From Rhynchospora pubera (taxonomy: Eukaryota > Streptophyta > Magnoliopsida > Poales > Cyperaceae): a stretch of DNA of 64,000 nucleotides. Below, one piece after another: positions 1-10,880 of the stretch. The DNA lies in the NCBI GenBank assembly GCA_028095005.1, contig CM051459.1, positions 203,895,902 through 203,959,901 of the forward strand, in the 5' to 3' direction. Within the stretch, counting starts at the first letter, position 1, and every line of letters begins with the position of its first letter. The notes below the pieces were generated by a model that worked only from the letters and a program-made list of their open reading frames with translations, did no database searches and was not told the origin of the DNA. The position numbers and the translations under genes were made by a program.

Positions 1-139
1 TTGTCAACTTTCTTGGTAATCTTCAGTTCCAAAAGAAGTTTGTAATTTTTCTTTTACTTTTTATTTTATTGGGAACCGAAACATGTGGTAATCGAGTTGT
101 TAACTTTAAATTGCATTTTTTTTTTCAAATTTATTAAAG

Positions 140-682
140 AACCTACTGAGGATGCTGATACTACACGATCATGCATGCTGCCGCAAAGAAATTGCTTATG
201 CTACTTGTGTATCGATCATCTCTTTCTTGAGCATTATTTCATTGCCTATAATTATATATCACACTAGGCACGAGTCACTGAATTTGATAGCATGGCACTG
301 CCTTGCTTCAATTTCGGGAATTTCTCTCTTTTGGTGGTGGTGGCGGGCAACTCATGAGGTAGATCTCAAAAAAGAGGCATGTTATGCGTTTGGGCTGGCA
401 TTGGCATTCCAACTGCTCGTCTGTGTCTTACTTCTTCATATTTTCAAAGGAAACTTCCCACGTTGGTACATAGATTTCGTGGCGATATTGTTGTCTACGG
501 GTTTTTTTGTACTTGCGTATGGTTACTATTGCAAAGGACATGATCTACATAAGCGGATGCATAAAGCGGGAATTTACGAACATGAGAATATCTCGCTTGT
601 GTTATCAATCTGCAAGACAATATATTTTATGATATCTTATATCGGCATGACATTGACTTGTTTTGGTGTACATGCTTCATAG
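140..682 (+). CDS. Multi-pass membrane protein, 3' exon only (partial)
   Basis: This is the open end of a gene whose upstream exons probably lie outside the window. A pyrimidine-rich tract ending in AG at 138-139 looks like a splice acceptor; from 140 the frame reads through to TAG at 680-682. The first in-frame ATG is at 152 and would give 176 residues. Five hydrophobic segments are visible, counted from that Met: about 17-37, 45-62, 76-98, 106-127 and 148-172. Short charged loops join them, the longest being GHDLHKRMHKAGIYEHEN before the last segment. I do not recognise the family. The neighbouring gene at 3563-4547 is also a small multi-pass membrane protein, but I see no clear similarity between them. 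It could instead be an intronless gene starting at 152. Long uninterrupted hydrophobic coding favours a real gene. Confidence 0.5.
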   Translation, partial: NLLRMLILHDHACCRKEIAYATCVSIISFLSIISLPIIIYHTRHESLNLIAWHCLASISGISLFWWWWRATHEVDLKKEACYAFGLALAFQLLVCVLLLHIFKGNFPRWYIDFVAILLSTGFFVLAYGYYCKGHDLHKRMHKAGIYEHENISLVLSICKTIYFMISYIGMTLTCFGVHAS

Positions 683-1026
683 AGAGGCGTTTGATTAATT
701 GTGGAATAAGTGAAGAAAATAACTTATGTATTATAAATATTTATTTATCTTAAGTTATATGTAACCGGTATTAGTTGTAGAACAACCGGAGAGATAACTA
801 TTTATGTAATAGATTATTTATTTATTATTATTTACATTAGTAGTCATACTATTAATTATAACTTGAGCGAATCTCCGGCGTTGCACGATTTATTCATACT
901 AGAAGCAGAGCCCACCCAATAGGTGGGCGGACTTTAATATATGAAATATTATTTGATATAAATTTGTTGTCCATTTTTAATTTTTAAAATCAAGGTTATC
1001 TTGATCAGCGCTAAAGAAACCAGTTG
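683..1026. other. AT-rich 3' flank, no gene seen
   Basis: Contains a short hairpin near 910-930 (CCCACC...GGTGGG) and AT-rich sequence that is probably the 3'UTR and downstream region of the gene ending at 682. Nothing else is recognised. Confidence 0.4.
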
Positions 1027-1029
1027 TAT

Positions 1030-2316
1030 CACTACGCCATTTTTTATTATTTGTACCGGTTTTTTAATGATTATTAGTACCGGTTTTGCAGCGGTACTAA
1101 TAATAGGGGTACTAAAATTACTAAAAAACCGGTACTAATAAGCCGGTAGTAGCAGAAATTGGAATTGGCGAAAAACGCTATTAGTACCGGTTTTTTTATA
1201 AAAAACCGGTACTAATATTAATTAAATAAAAAGCAGAAAATTTAATAATTTTAGTACCTATTTTTTATAAAAAACCGGTACTAAAGTTGATTTTTTATAA
1301 AAAAAAATTAATTTAGTACTAAATTAATTAACATTTTTTATATGGTATAGGGCATGATAAATTAATATTTTTAGTACTAAATTAATTAACATTATTCCAC
1401 ATAAAGTTGTAAAACAAAATGAGACTTTTTTTTTTGTTTGCTTTGTGCTAACTAAAAAACTAATTTCAAGTTATTGATTATGTTGTATGGTATTGAGCCT
1501 TATCTCATAACACAATGTACTTAATTTTGATCAATGGAACTAATCTACATTAGTAACTAGCAACAAAATTCTAATTACAAAAAATTAACAACACATGGTC
1601 TATACAAAAGAAGGATTGTGGGATTCGCATAGAGAAAATCAATCCTAAACTCATTGTATAAGAGATGAGAGGAGAAGAAGCTTACTTGAGGTGGAGGCAG
1701 CGGCGACAGCGGAGGAGGCGACAACGGACATAGGCGATTCAGTGACAGCGGACAGAGGCGGAGAGGTGCAGAGAGGCGACGGCGGAGGAGGCGAGTGGAG
1801 AGATAGAAGGTTTTGAAGCAGTTTAAAACTGAAGATTAGTGAAGGGAAGACCTTGAGAGATAGAACAGTGGTATAAGAACTTGAGAGGCAAAGGGATAGT
1901 GAAGGAAAGACATATAATTCGATACTAAAAATCAATATAAGAACCTGAAAAAAAACAGTTTTTAAATTAGTACCGGTTTTTTATAAAAAAACCGGTACTA
2001 AAAATCAATATATTAGTACCGTTTTTTTATAAAAAACCGGTACTAAAAATCGCATGAAAAAAAAAACAGTTTTTAAATTAGTTATAAAAAACCGGTACTA
2101 ATATATTGATTTTTAGTACCGGTTTTTTATAAAAAACCGGTACTAAATATATAACAGTTTTTTTTTTCAGACGATATTTAGTACCGGTTTTTTTTAAAAA
2201 CCGGTACTAAATAATAAATCTGACAATTACGAAATTGCCATGATGTATTATTAGTACCGATTTTCTTAAAAACCGGTACTAATGAGCCGGTACTAATAAT
2301 CCTTTTTGTTGTAGTG
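1030..2316. mobile_element. Non-autonomous CACTA (En/Spm) element
   Basis: The left end reads CACTACGCCA and the right end, reverse complemented, reads CACTACAACA, the CACTA signature. A 3-bp target duplication, TAT, flanks both ends (1027-1029 and 2317-2319), as expected for this superfamily. Both subterminal regions are packed with direct and inverted copies of TTAGTACCGGTTTTTTATAA and its complement, which fold on each other and would serve as subterminal transposase-binding repeats. The middle (about 1600-1960) is unrelated, non-repetitive, purine-rich sequence. It holds only a low-complexity reading frame (1651-1935, minus) that I do not regard as coding. No transposase is present, so the element would need one in trans. 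Confidence 0.9.
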
Positions 2317-2319
2317 TAT

Positions 2320-3182
2320 TTACCGGATTAAACAAATAGAATCATTAAAATTAGACATGTCAACAACTCAAAAAAATAATTCTATAAAAATAAATATGTT
2401 TTTCAATAAAATGTTTCACATAAAAGTATATCATTCCAAACATAAAATGTTTTTTACAAATATGCCACCCCCCACACACAAATAATACGTGTTACCCGTA
2501 CCATCGGAACCATCAATGAAAAATGTTCCCGTCTTCTTTTTCGTGACATGTTGCACATGATCTCTTCAAAAGTCGACAATTGTTCAAGATTTAATGAACC
2601 GTGTGCCCGCAAATTGTCCTGTGGTACTTATATGTAAGGCACCTCCATTTATGTAATTTCAGAAAAAAAAAATAATATTTTTAAATTTTTTTAATTGTTC
2701 GAGTGTGTTATTGAAGATCCAACCGTAGTTGGATGATATCACCTTTTATTTTATCTCAGTACATAGAATCACATACTTTATTTTATTTGCAAATATGTTT
2801 CACCACTACAGACGTTCAGTTAGATGGTCAATTTGCTGTGCATCTGTAACCAATTCTTTGTATCATATGAACCTGATACTATATATGTGATCTGTATATA
2901 TCGCTATGATATAAAATTGTAGGTTTTCGTATACAATGCAATGGGTGTATATTTGATAGGCCATTAGGCCCCGTCTTCCAAATATTGATTTTGTTATAGG
3001 GGGGAGATGACAAACCGTTTGGTCAAAAAAAAAAAAAAAATCATATGTTGATTGTGTTTTATGTGGCCAAAAAAATTTTGACAGATGCGTATTGATGTTT
3101 AAAAATTGTGATTGCATTTGTAAGTTCTAACCGTAGACATAATACAAAAATGGTTAAAAGAAAATTGTGACTAAACATATAT
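2320..3182. other. Intergenic, no gene seen
   Basis: AT-rich sequence with short homopolymers and no convincing reading frame or RNA gene. Confidence 0.5.
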
Positions 3183-3371
3183 GGCTCCGTTTGGATGGTT
3201 TCTTTCCGGAATAAGGAATAAGGAATAACCACTTTTTACCAATAAATTTATTTCTAACCATCCAAACTCTTCACAAAAGTTACACACTTCCCGATAAATT
3301 TACCCCTTCCCAATAAATTTCTTCCCTTCTTCTTTCTTCCTACCTTATTCTCAACGCATTCAAACGGAGCC
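3183..3371. mobile_element. Tourist-like MITE, GGCTCCGTTTGGAT family
   Basis: Terminal inverted repeats GGCTCCGTTTGGATG and CATTCAAACGGAGCC enclose about 189 bp without coding capacity. The internal TTACACACTT...CCAATAAATTT block is shared, in inverse orientation, with the copies at 42652, 47308 and 47651. The flanks are TAT-rich on both sides (a TATATA run), so the exact target duplication is ambiguous here; other copies in the window have 3-bp duplications. Confidence 0.75.
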
Positions 3372-3562
3372 ATATATAACAAGATACACAATAAACTAAA
3401 CTCCATTGCATTTCGAACCGTAAACATAATACAAAATGGTTAAAATAAAATTATGACTAAGCATAAAACAAATGCCGTAGCATGAGCATAGGATTGCAAA
3501 ATTCCCTCCCTAAAAACAAATATCAAAACAGCTAATCTCTAAAAAAAAGATTAAGAAAAAAT

Positions 3563-4547
3563 CTAGTCCAACCTAAGACATCTTTTGCAACATTCAAAAA
3601 TAACAGTACCTACAGCAACAAAAAACAATGCAAATTCACGCAGAGAATCATATATGGTTTCGCCACCATAATAGCGGTACAATATTAGAGCTCCATATGC
3701 CGCCTTTGCAAAACCAGTGATGCAGATCATAACCTAAAATTAAAAAGAAACAGATACAAGTTAATTTGAATAATCATAATTAACCAAAATTATATAATGC
3801 AGATAATTAATTAGATGAAGAATTACCATGTTTGGAATATTTCCAATGGAGTTAGCCAACCCGCAGAAAGTGTAGATTGCATTCAGGAAGGTAACTAATG
3901 CATCCCACTTAGTGTACTGCCAAGTAGGGAAGAGAAGAAAACCAAAGAGTTGAATCACTCCAGAGACCAAGTTTAGAGCAGGAGGGACGAATGTTAAAAT
4001 TGCTACAATCTTCTTATTGGTGACAAACGGGGCCCCATAGAAAAGCAACTCCACGAGAATAAAAGGTATCATCATCTGAATAGAAAATAAAAATGAATAT
4101 AACAATTAAAATAAAACACACAATCTGCACAGTTCGTACAAATGATATTTGAATGTATACCAGCCAATTCTCCTTCCAGTTGAACATTATATCAAAAAGT
4201 GGGCCCATAAGAGTCAGCACGGATCCAATAACAACTTTGAAGAGATCCCAGAGGGGAACCGCACTCGCGGGCCCCACCCATGAGGTTGAAATCCAAAAGC
4301 AAGATGCTACACTAAGTATCATGCCAACGTAGTTAAACGCATTTTGTATTGTGTCATCACTTGGATGAAGTAGATACCACCTAAAATATTAGTATATAAC
4401 ATTAATTTTTAATAATACCGGTTATATTAAAAAGACGGCATAAATTTAATAAAAACCTTTTAAATAGTTTTACATGTTCATAAGATTGCTGCAGACAGAG
4501 AGCAGGAATGCCACATTTGTCACGATATCAGTTACCAAATGCCCCAT
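3563..4547 (-). CDS. Unrecognised multi-pass membrane protein, 237 aa, four exons
   Basis: Exons, in reading order: 4547-4474, 4380-4161, 4075-3827, 3733-3563. All three introns are GT-AG and the phases agree (2, 0, 0), giving 714 nt and one uninterrupted 237-residue frame ending in TAG. The start is the ATG at 4547 (MGHLVTDIVT...). The protein is almost wholly hydrophobic, with about six to seven membrane segments linked by short polar loops such as HPSDDTIQN, NWKENW, PTWQYTKWD and YRYYGGETIYDS. The tail is basic and cysteine-containing (FECCKRCLRLD). The C-terminal part (a polar N, then IPN, then a hydrophobic helix ending in ILYRYY) distantly recalls the last helix of SWEET sugar transporters. 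The rest does not fit well enough for me to claim that family. Upstream sequence (4548-5300) has a diverged repeat of about 55 bp near 4810 and 5085. Confidence 0.7.
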
Positions 4548-6529
4548 GTGTTCTCCGTAGTGTTATTGGCTAAAATAAAACAAAAGAGAATAATAATCAT
4601 TCCAACCATATATAGGAGTAACACCATGTTGCGATTACTTTATTCAAGTTTTCCTTAGTTTTTTTCTCATTTCACATTTTCACAGAAAGAAAATAAAAGA
4701 ACAGCCTCATGAATTTTAAACTCTATGTTTTAAATAGAAAAAGTACAATCCGGAATAAGAAAAGAAAAATTAATATACTCAATTAAAAGAGAAAACATAG
4801 ATAATTCTAAGAAGCTGTGAATTTCAATACGTGGATTGTGAGGAAATTAATTCGGACTCCTCATTAAGATGCCAGTCTTTAACGGGTCATATTTTTTTCT
4901 CTCTTTTTTTTTATGACAAATTTTTTATTTGAATGTTTTTTAATAACTTTCTTACAACGTGTCATTATTTCGACCTAATTTTTTAAATAAATTTGTTATG
5001 ACGTGTCATTTATTTCAAATTATTTTCTCCTTTTTTTTCTTACGCCGTGTGCTGAATCTGCTGATGGATTATACAAGTATGATTGTATGAATTCAAATGC
5101 GTGGACTGTGAAGAAACTAATTGGGCCTCCTCTAATCATGCGAATATTTAAAAGGAGAATAGCAGATTAAAGTTTGTGAATAAAATAGCTATAAAAGAAA
5201 AAGTCAAATCTTGCGAATAGTGAAAACTGAAAAGGAGAATAACAGATTGTTATATATAGCGCATTATAAGTTTCTCTCACCTTCTATCTGCTGAAGAGAG
5301 ATGAATTTTAAAAAAAGAGAGTTTGAACATTTGGGAGGTGGAGGGGTGCCTCTTATATAAACACCAACACCAGGTCACCAGCTAGGGTTTTAAGTGAAAT
5401 TCATGTGTAATTAAATCCGTTGATTTAATCCAACGGATGAGGAGAAACGAGTACGGTCGTACCAGCTCTGTAGGTATTTTGGCCTCTAATGTTTCTCCAA
5501 TACACGAATACCAATGCGTTCGTACCCCTTCTATTTTGTCATTGTTTACCCGGATTTGATCTTGACGGTTCTGAATGGCTTTTCGTATTGGATATACTCT
5601 GATCACAGCCTCAAGACCTTTGTTCGCTTCAATCAACATATGCCCAACGGTTAATTCAATAATAATTGTTACTTTTTAATTCCAAACTTTTTTTCCCACC
5701 AAGCTTCACCTACGCAGGACAACGGTACACTGGCACACTGGTACAACGGTTCAGATGGTGCAGACGCCTGTCCTCATGCATGCACGTTTCGCGCGACACC
5801 ATTCCAGCGTAGTAAATGTAAACCATTCAAACCACATCTGACGGTCTCTTTCGTTTCTTCCAATATTCCTACCGCTTGCTCTCCAGTTTCATTTGGATCC
5901 GTCCAGGGTGGTATGTCATCGCTTAATGGTGAAATGAAATCCTGTGACGCGCGACATATGGTGTAGCGCGCCATCTGAGTCATCTGATCAAGATCCAATG
6001 GACAAGGGAGTCCTGTGCATGTAACTTAGATTGATAGGCATGTAAAAATTGAACCGTCCGATCAAGATCAGATGGCTCGTACGCGCGCTACAGCACGTGT
6101 CGCGCAACAGCGAATCCGGATTGCTTAATGGTTTCCATTCAATTCATACGCAATTACTCAATTACCCATCATTTGTCCCAAAATAAAATTCCTCGGAATA
6201 TAGAACAGGTTCAAAGGTCAGTTTATGTAAAACAATTTTTTTTGCCTCTTAATTTATACTTCGGAATATGGAAAAACGGAAAAAAAAAAGAAAAGTCGGT
6301 TTATGTAAAACTTTACAATTAATATATTGTGACATTCTCGTTAATATTAAGATAACGAGTTAGACATTTAGGTTGTGAAAAAATTTCGGATGTTCTTCTG
6401 AATTTGGTATCATTTTGATTTTTTATTTTGAATTAAATAAAAATTATTTAAAGAAAAATATGAAAGTAAATAATTTGGAGGATAAATTAAAAGTTTTGCA
6501 AAATAAAAAAATTGTATTGAGAATAATTA
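4548..6529. other. Upstream/intergenic region, no gene seen
   Basis: Includes the probable promoter of the gene on the minus strand and short open frames on the minus strand at 5382-5639 and 5774-5998. Those frames lack any domain or homologue I recognise and look like chance or transposon-remnant sequence. The 5700-6120 part is GC-richer than its surroundings and has repeated ATCAAGATC, CAGATGG and GCGCGCTACA-like words, which suggests an old element, but I could not find ends. Confidence 0.4.
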
Positions 6530-6990
6530 TCAGGTTCGTGCTAATATGGACTATGACAATAATTATCAGGTTCGTGCTAATATTGTGTCGTGTTAGCTCT
6601 TTTCACCATTGAGCACTACACGACACGACAAAATTAAAAAAAGTAATTCGTGTCAACATGACACGACACGAGACTCTAACTTGATCGTGTTTGACACGAC
6701 ACGACACACACAATTAGAGAACCCTATTGTCAATGGATGAACGGAATGACGTTAACCGTTATATTGTTCCATATAATCGAAACTGAATGATTAATCAGAA
6801 AGATTTTGAGTTTTGTTTCAATAACGAAACGGCAAATGAAACACAAAATTATACCATTTCAAATAGTTAAGCCTCATTTTCAACGAAAATCAGTGTAATA
6901 TCTGAAACGAAACGAAAAGAAAATTTATTCCGTTTTGAAAATAAAACGGTTAACGATATCGTACCGATTTTCTAAACGAAATAGTTGTTC
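6530..6990. repeat. Degenerate repeats, hAT-like subterminal motifs
   Basis: Around 6590-6715 the words CGTGTCGTG and TGACACGACACGA recur in both orientations. From 6740 to 6985 the words GTTAACCG, AACGAAACGG and CGTTTCG recur in both orientations, as in the subterminal regions of the hAT elements at 35477 and 48623. No complete termini or target duplication were found, so these are probably eroded hAT-type elements. Confidence 0.4.
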
Positions 6991-7046
6991 TGTGTTTTTC
7001 AGCCACGTCTGACAGGCCATTTAAAAGCAGATCTACACGGAATGAT

Positions 7047-7213
7047 GGGGCCGTTTGGATAGCTTAGGAATTTGAAAAATTTGGAAAATTTCATATTTCT
7101 AGGCATAAATTTACTGAAAAATGTATAACTTTGTGAAGAATTTGGATTGTTTATAATAAATTTATACATAGAAATTGAAAATTCTTCAAATTTCCAACAC
7201 ATCCAAACAGGCC
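7047..7213. mobile_element. Tourist-like MITE, GGGGCCGTTTGGAT subtype
   Basis: The left end GGGGCCGTTTGGAT and right end ATCCAAACAGGCC form the inverted repeats; GAT flanks both ends (7044-7046 and 7214-7216) as a 3-bp duplication. It shares the internal block TTGGATTGTTTATAATAAAT with the copies at 34650, 34942 and 47651. Confidence 0.75.
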
Positions 7214-9289
7214 GATAGTAATCTTTCTTGCAATTGAGAGATGGGCTGAAAAATAAGGTCCAAGCGACGTCCATGTACCAATTAATTAATTTCGTCAGGT
7301 TAAAAGTTTGCGCGCACTTGATGCGATGAATCATGAGATACAGATCCAACGGCTTCCGAGCAATGAAAAGACATTATACCCAATACTATTCACTGATTGG
7401 CGTTCTAATACGTTGTACCTTCAGATGTAAAAATAATAATATGGGATTTCTTTCTAGAATTGTAAACTTTATAGCAGCTCTTTCTTGTCGTTTCAAGGGT
7501 ATTATTTTCTACTTTTTATGTATAAAATAAATAGGAATCTATAGCTCGGATTCGAATGCTCATCGCACCCCATTCGTCTCTCTTGCTCCAATCATCGCGG
7601 TTCTGAATATATTTTTATTGCTCGTGCAATTGGAATATCTTGATCAATTATTTATATCGAAAATCATTTTTACTTTATGGTGAATGGCTGGAGGTGAAAG
7701 AGTTCAATTTTGGCTGAACTGCAATATAAGGGGGAAAAAGTTCACTTTTTCATTAAAACCATTGTATTTTATATTTTTATCTTATGTGAAGCCCAAAATA
7801 TGAATATGTTCTTCTTTTATGTAAATTAAACAATTTCGACTTTTCAAGTGCGGTACGTTCAATAGAATTTATGCTAGACTATATGGGACGGATGTGATCC
7901 GTCTTATATGAGTGTTCTTATGTTTCAAACGATTAAGAATAAGATTTTTAGAGATTTAGAATATTATTTCTAGGTGGTCCAACATCTGAAATAAAATTTT
8001 TATTCCTAGTTAATCCAAATAGACTATGAATAAAATTTTTTTTCGGATATTGAACCACTTGAAAATAGTACTCTTTATCCAAAAATATATATATTCTTAA
8101 TTGTTTAAAAATAATATTTTTTTTACTGAATAACTAACGCTAATTTTGTTCTTAAGCGATCCAAAGTTCCAAACGCACGTATCTTTCTTTTTCCTTCTTT
8201 TTTGTCTTGGCCACAATATGGTCACAGAGTTCATTATTCGGCCGCAAAGTTCATATGGCGTTTTCCTTTTCATCATGCCATGATCTTTCTTCTGTTGCGT
8301 AAACCAAGAAAATGGCCATATCCTATCCTGGAAATTTCGTTTTAATTATTAATAAGGCTAGAAAGGCCCAACGAAATTTGGAACTGTGTATTGTTGTCAA
8401 ATGTCAATTTTTGAAGTTGAAGCAGGCGAGCAACTGGGAAGAAAATAGTATATGTATGTAGTATGTTTGCATCATTGGTAAATTAAAAAAAAAAAAGATA
8501 TCTCTTTTAACATCTCATTGCAAATGACGCACATGACGACGCACCAGGCTGCTATGACATCATCATCATCATCATCTTATAATAAGTTCGCACGATTCTC
8601 AGGTATAAAATAATAACACAAAATCGAATTAGGAATAATATATATGCATATGTTGATGTTCAGTTTTTACTTCTAAATTTTTCTAAAATCATTCCAAATG
8701 TATATGTTACGTTTATTTCCATTCCTTTGCATACTTGGGCTCCCTATTGAAAATGAATGAACAAATTAAACGAAAGGTGTTCTTAGACCGATAACTAGCT
8801 TATTCTTGGAGATATAAACGGAGCTTAAAAAAATTTTGAATAGAGGTCAAACATTGCGTTGGATGATGATACTATGATAATATATAAATTGAAATTAGGA
8901 ACTACAACATTCAATAATCTCTTACAAAAAAACATTACGGTCAATAATGGAATAATTTACATATTTTTATCGAGACTAAATTTAAATTTTATTTAGAAAA
9001 AAATACATACATAATTACTAGCACTACTTATGCTAATGTAGTTGCATAAAAGAAGGGATATTGACCCAGTTGACCTTCCTAAATCCGCGTATGCTTGGAG
9101 ATGTAATTATTACATTTTCAACGTATCAAACAGATTGGAAGAGAAGGGTTGTGTGTTTTTCATTTCTTTAAAAAAAAAATTGATAGAATAATAGAATATT
9201 CAATATATATTTTTATCAATGATACAAAATTATGTCCAGCAATTAATTCCAACATTGGGATTAGTTTGGGACAAATTTAGCGGCCATTG
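7214..9289. other. Intergenic, no gene seen
   Basis: AT-rich sequence with a short CAT/ATC microsatellite near 8557-8576. No gene or complete element is recognised. Confidence 0.5.
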
Positions 9290-9299
9290 TCAAGAGTTT

Positions 9300-9451
9300 T
9301 TTTTTTTTTAAAGATAAATGGGAGGTCTAAGTCACCTAACTTATTTAAATTAAATGTCTGTGAAAGACCTCCAGCCGGGTTTCGAACTTGTAACCTTTCA
9401 CTCAAAGAATCAAGGTGCATTGCTCTTTACTACTAGATCAAGAGCTAGTTC
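9300..9451 (-). mobile_element. tRNA-derived SINE
   Basis: On the minus strand the element starts with a tRNA-like head. An A-box-like TAGTAGTAAAG is followed by a B-box-like AAGTTCGAAACCC. The element ends in a poly-A run (seen as T-run at 9298-9310). A 10-bp target duplication, TCAAGAGTTT, flanks it (9290-9299 and 9452-9461). Size, RNA polymerase III boxes, A-tail and duplication together define a SINE. It has no coding capacity and would depend on a LINE reverse transcriptase. Confidence 0.8.
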
Positions 9452-9461
9452 TCAAGAGTTT

Positions 9462-10614
9462 CTAAAAAGAAAACTTCGGACAAATTTTATTCTAAGTTAC
9501 ATATCATATTGCCAATACTGGGTGAATGTCTATTTCACCTATAACCATTAACAAAGGTTAGTTAGATTTGATATGCGCATATTATATTGAAACAAATTTG
9601 AGCCAAATTAGTTTCGGATTGAGCTGCTAGGAGGCTTGAGGTCGTGCGCCCACACACCAGTACAATATGCTTCGAAATTATTCAATAGTCTCGTTTTCAT
9701 TTAATTCATCCTATATATGATTAATTAGCTCAACCTGATCCAACTATGGCAAATGGGAGCAAATCTCCAAAGCAATGGTTTAATAATTTATAATATAGAG
9801 GTTGGTAAAATATAGACTTTTTTCTATAAATTTTGTCTTCAATTTGAACCGTAAATAATTATAATTAATATTCCATTAGGTTACCACCATAATTAAGATC
9901 GATAAATTGGGAACACGTCCAATCTTTCCGTTCTATCGAGCGCAACGTTATGTAATAATTAATAGAATACTTTGCTTCAACACAATCCAAATATTTTGGA
10001 ACTTCGGATCAAATTTAGTGATTGGTTTCTGCAAATTAGAATAAGAAAACCTGTGCATTTCTTTAAGAGTGCAAGTGCCAACTAAAAAATACCAAATTTT
10101 GATCAGAGCATTCAAAGATGGACAATATATTTTTAATTAAAATTACTTATTTTATTTTAGTTTACTTTTTGCAAAAAGAAGAACTCCATTAACTTCGACA
10201 CACATATATATTCCCTTTAACATGAGAGCGTAAAATATGGACTTCTTAGTCCCCACATCTGTAATAAGTTTTGATTTACAAATATTTCAACAAAGCTTTA
10301 TATTCATCCACATATTATAAATTTATAATTATAGTTAGTCAATTAATAAGATGTTAAATTTATAGCTTTTCTATCTATAATAGTTATTGTACGGGACTGA
10401 TAAGAATGATCTTCAATATTCAATACCCATCAGTTATTAATGCGTTTTTTATTTTTGTCTACCCATTACACATTTTTCAGTTTTAGAAATCTAGCGCTCA
10501 TCCTCTGTTTTGCTTCCCTTCCCCTCCCTTTTGTTTCGCTCCCTTCTTATTCCTCAATGTCGCTTACTCTTGTCCCACCTCCTCCTTCCTAATTGTTCTA
10601 ATTCTGAGAATATT
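9462..10614. other. Intergenic, no gene seen
   Basis: AT-rich sequence with stop codons frequent in all frames and no complete mobile element recognised. Confidence 0.5.
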
Positions 10615-10880
10615 TACAATATTAATTTCAACAGTTATATATATTAACTAGAACAGTTAATATATATAACTAGAATAATTAATATATATAACTAGAACAG
10701 TTATATATCACTAGAACAGTTATGATATTAACTTCAACAATTATATATATTTACTAGAACAGTTAATACATATAACTAGAACAGTTATATATATTAACTT
10801 CAATAATTATATATATAACTAGAACAGTTAATATATATAACTATTGACGTTAATATTGTAACTAGAACAGTTATATACAT
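10615..10880. repeat. AT-rich minisatellite, AACTAGAACAGTTATATAT unit
   Basis: About ten imperfect copies of a roughly 20-26-bp unit containing ACTAGAACAGTTA and ATATATAAC, some with TTCAACA in place of TAGAACA. Copies differ by small substitutions and indels, so the array is old. It lies in a long gene-free stretch. Confidence 0.75.

Noticed and set aside
1651..1935. 94-aa serine/proline-rich minus-strand frame inside the small CACTA element
   Set aside because: Low-complexity translation of purine-rich sequence; no recognised protein.
3563..4547. Calling this gene a SWEET sugar transporter
   Set aside because: Only the last helix region is suggestive; the two triple-helix bundles and their conserved prolines are not clearly present.
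5382..5998. Two minus-strand frames as a possible gene
   Set aside because: No domain, no plausible splice link between them, and composition resembles eroded repeat sequence.
9354..9551. 65-aa frame as a gene
   Set aside because: Mostly antisense translation of a tRNA-derived SINE with clear polymerase III boxes, A-tail and target duplication.
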